Shown: in pieces, positions 62,121 through 64,000 of the stretch
Position numbering within the stretch: position 1 is the first letter of the stretch
Layout of the letters: the number at the start of each line of letters is the position of its first letter
Assembly: GCF_051488665.1 (NCBI RefSeq)
Contig: NZ_JBPSEG010000001.1
Location: forward strand, 434,001 to 498,000
Source: Melioribacter sp051488665
Lineage (GTDB): Bacteria; Bacteroidota; Ignavibacteria; Ignavibacteriales; Melioribacteraceae
DNA length: 64,000 nucleotides
Direction of reading: 5' to 3'
Position numbers and translations under genes: made by a program
The notes under the pieces: model-generated
Told to the model about the DNA's origin: nothing
Databases searched by the model: none
The model's input: the letters and a program-made list of their open reading frames with translations, nothing else

Positions 62121-63535
62121 TGCTCGAACTCCAACGCACTATCGCAAAACCCGTTTCGCTTTCCGGTACGGGACTTCACACGGGAACTTCATGCACCATT
62201 ACTTTCAAACCTGCGCCTGAAAACCACGGTATTAAATTTGTAAGAGTAGACCTCGGAGGGAATCCGGAAATTCCGGCTACCGTCGACTATGTGGTCGACC
62301 TTTCGAGAGGAACCACTTTGGCGGTAGGCGAAGCAAAAGTGCATACGGTAGAACACGTTCTGGCTGCAATCGTAGGTCTTCAAATCGACAATATTATTAT
62401 CGAAATAGACGGCATAGAACCTCCTGTCGGAGACGGCAGCGCAATGCCGTTCGTAGAAAAATTATTGGAAGCGGGCTTTGTCACTCAGGACACTCCGAAA
62501 GATTACCTGGTCATAGATCAGGAAGTTATGTATCATGACGAAGAAAACGGAATTGATATAGTCGCTCTGCCTTTAAACGATTACCGCATTACCATTATGG
62601 TCGATTATCAAAATCCCGCTTTAGGCAGTCAGCATACAGGCATGTTCAATCTGGAAAAAGAATTCGTAAAAGAATTTGCTCCCGCGCGCACCTTCTGCTT
62701 TTTGAGCGAAGTCGAAATGTTAGCCGATCAGGGATTGATCAAAGGCGGAAATATCGACAACGCCGTTGTAATCGTCGATCACGATCTGGACGACGAAGGC
62801 CTTAATCGACTCAAAGGTAAACTTAAGCTGCCGGAAGATGTATCGGTTACGCACGAAGGATTTCTTTCACACAATAAATTACGATTCAAGAACGAGCCCG
62901 TTCGTCATAAACTTCTCGATATGCTGGGCGACCTTGCTCTAATCGGTGCGCCGATTAAAGCGCAGATACTTGCTGCCCGTCCGGGTCACAGAGCCAATGT
63001 AGAATTCGCAAAAAAGATACGGGCACTCTATCAACAAAAAAAACTCGTAAAAAAATATCAGTTCGTAAAAAAAGAAGGCGTGGTTTTCGACGCCAATGCA
63101 ATTCAACGCATCCTGCCACACCGATATCCATTCCTTCTGGTCGACAAAATCATCGATCTCGAACTCGATAAAAGAGTAGTCGGCGTAAAATCGGTTACGA
63201 TCAACGAGCCTTTCTTCCAGGGTCATTTCCCCGGGCAACCGATTATGCCGGGCGTTTTGATTGTCGAAGCAATGGCTCAGGTAAGCGGAATTATGGTGCT
63301 CAATTCTTTCATCGATCCCGACAATCATCTGGTTTATTTTATGAGCATTAACAACGCAAAGTTCAGAAAACCCGTTGTTCCGGGCGACCAGCTTGTTATG
63401 GAAGCCGAACTGATATCCAAGAAGTCGAAATACTTTTCCATTAAAGCGGCTGCCTACGTCGACGGCACACTAGTAGCCGAAGCCGAATTTATGGGAGCTA
63501 TTATCGACAAAGAAAACAAAAAACAAGATTCATAA
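62120..63535 (+). CDS. Bifunctional LpxC deacetylase / FabZ dehydratase
   Basis: 471 residues fusing two envelope enzymes. Residues 1-300 are LpxC, the zinc deacetylase that commits lipid A synthesis (VEHVLAAIVGL with the zinc His, and VRHKLLDMLGDLALIG with the second His and Asp). Residues about 310-471 are FabZ, the 3-hydroxyacyl-ACP dehydratase (LPHRYPFLLVDKI with catalytic His, and PGVLIVEAMAQVSG with catalytic Glu). Fusion is typical of the Bacteroidota/Chlorobi group and ties lipid A to fatty acid synthesis. Starts within the lpxD stop. Confidence 0.96.
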   Translation: MLELQRTIAKPVSLSGTGLHTGTSCTITFKPAPENHGIKFVRVDLGGNPEIPATVDYVVDLSRGTTLAVGEAKVHTVEHVLAAIVGLQIDNIIIEIDGIEPPVGDGSAMPFVEKLLEAGFVTQDTPKDYLVIDQEVMYHDEENGIDIVALPLNDYRITIMVDYQNPALGSQHTGMFNLEKEFVKEFAPARTFCFLSEVEMLADQGLIKGGNIDNAVVIVDHDLDDEGLNRLKGKLKLPEDVSVTHEGFLSHNKLRFKNEPVRHKLLDMLGDLALIGAPIKAQILAARPGHRANVEFAKKIRALYQQKKLVKKYQFVKKEGVVFDANAIQRILPHRYPFLLVDKIIDLELDKRVVGVKSVTINEPFFQGHFPGQPIMPGVLIVEAMAQVSGIMVLNSFIDPDNHLVYFMSINNAKFRKPVVPGDQLVMEAELISKKSKYFSIKAAAYVDGTLVAEAEFMGAIIDKENKKQDS

Positions 63536-63540
63536 ATTTT

Positions 63541-64000
63541 ATGCCAACAACCATTCATCCTACTGCCATTGTCAGTCCGAAAGCTAAAATCGGCTCCAAT
63601 GTAAGCGTCGGTCCTTTTGCAGTAATCGAAGACGACGTAGTAATCGGCGACGATTCGATAATCGGACAAAACGCATGCATCTACAACGGAGCAAGAATCG
63701 GCGACAGAGTTAAAATCTTTCAGGGCGCATCCGTATCCAATTTACCTCAGGATTTGAAATACAACGGAGAAGAAACTTATCTTTTTATCGGCGACGATAC
63801 CGTAGTGCGCGAATTTGCAACGCTCCACAAAGGCACTACAGCCACGGGTAAAACGGTAATCGGTCAGAATTGCTTATTGATGGCATACACTCACGTAGCG
63901 CACGACTGCATTATAGGAAACAAAGTAATTTGTTCAAACGGCGTTCAGATAGCCGGTCACGTTACTATCGAAGACAATGTTATAATTGGCGGATTGAGCG
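63541..64000 (+). CDS. lpxA: UDP-N-acetylglucosamine acyltransferase LpxA (cut by window edge)
   Basis: The first 153 codons of LpxA, the first enzyme of lipid A synthesis, which adds a 3-hydroxyacyl chain to UDP-GlcNAc. Visible are the hexapeptide-repeat beta-helix (IHPTAIVSPKAKIGSNVSVG) and the catalytic-region MAYTHVAHDCIIGN with the conserved His. Usual length is about 260 residues, so roughly 40 percent is beyond the window. It lies five bases after lpxC/fabZ and completes the lpxD-lpxC/fabZ-lpxA order. Confidence 0.94.
   Translation, partial: MPTTIHPTAIVSPKAKIGSNVSVGPFAVIEDDVVIGDDSIIGQNACIYNGARIGDRVKIFQGASVSNLPQDLKYNGEETYLFIGDDTVVREFATLHKGTTATGKTVIGQNCLLMAYTHVAHDCIIGNKVICSNGVQIAGHVTIEDNVIIGGLS

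Noticed and set aside
1..64000. Search for CRISPR arrays, insertion sequences, prophage genes and long direct repeats
   Set aside because: None was seen by eye; all long stretches are accounted for by ordinary single-copy genes. Short repeats below about 20 bases could have been missed.

Overview
The window looks like a chromosomal, AT-rich stretch from a Gram-negative member of the Bacteroidota/Chlorobi group, most likely an Ignavibacteria-like (Melioribacter/Ignavibacterium-type) bacterium. This is an inference from gene content: a type IX secretion system (PorU sortase, PorV, a PorZ-like protein), an LpxC-FabZ fusion, the bacillithiol enzyme BshC, Bam/Lpx outer-membrane genes and a tRNA without encoded CCA. 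I see no insertion sequence, prophage, rRNA or CRISPR array. Genes are tightly packed; many neighbours overlap by 1-4 bases (ATGA/TAATG junctions) and several start at GTG or TTG.

Layout. 1-8276 (minus): 5'-part of mutS cut by the window edge, a small outer-membrane barrel protein, small proteins of unknown role, a COG2509-type flavoprotein, an SDR protein with a degenerate active site, then 3-hydroxyacyl-CoA dehydrogenase plus acetate kinase. 8422-10965 (plus): a long RecQ helicase, divergent from the dehydrogenase across a perfect 9-bp inverted repeat. 10958-14648 (minus): lipoprotein, rhomboid protease, pgk and gap. 14967-20748 (plus): Crp-type regulator, PHP phosphoesterase, PorZ-like propeller protein, ABC-F ATPase. 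20750-29336: ROK kinase, bshC (plus), the tight minus-strand set folD-deoC-hicB-like-trmH-aroA, ymdB and corA. 29420-31069 (plus): a DEDD exonuclease/GIY-YIG fusion.

31071-42868 (minus): zinc-ribbon membrane protein, DUF1634 protein, TauE/SafE permease, S41 protease, tmk, YbbR-like protein, two bacterial-microcompartment (BMC) shell genes with their own promoter and terminator, ruvX, relA/spoT, upp, a CoA-disulfide-reductase-like flavoprotein and der. 42884-54974 (minus): the type IX secretion operon porU-porV followed by an M6-like protein that has lost its zinc site, a protease/propeller/barrel protein and a small secreted protein; der follows as its last gene. 55145-56485: HD protein, nth and tRNA-Glu(CTC). 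56694-64000 (plus): envelope operon uppS-bamA-skp-skp-lpxD-lpxC/fabZ-lpxA, with lpxA cut by the window edge.

The most interesting signal is a possible dispersed microcompartment. The two BMC-H genes form a stand-alone unit. One carries a long acidic linker and a C-terminal helical module. About 9 kb away is a deoxyribose-phosphate aldolase (DeoC) with an extra ~67-residue N-terminus that begins with an amphipathic helix resembling a BMC encapsulation peptide. No BMC pentamer or other cargo enzyme is visible here, so the system as a whole remains a hypothesis. Secondary highlights are the inactive M6-like secreted protein and the HExxH-propeller-barrel protein in the type IX operon.
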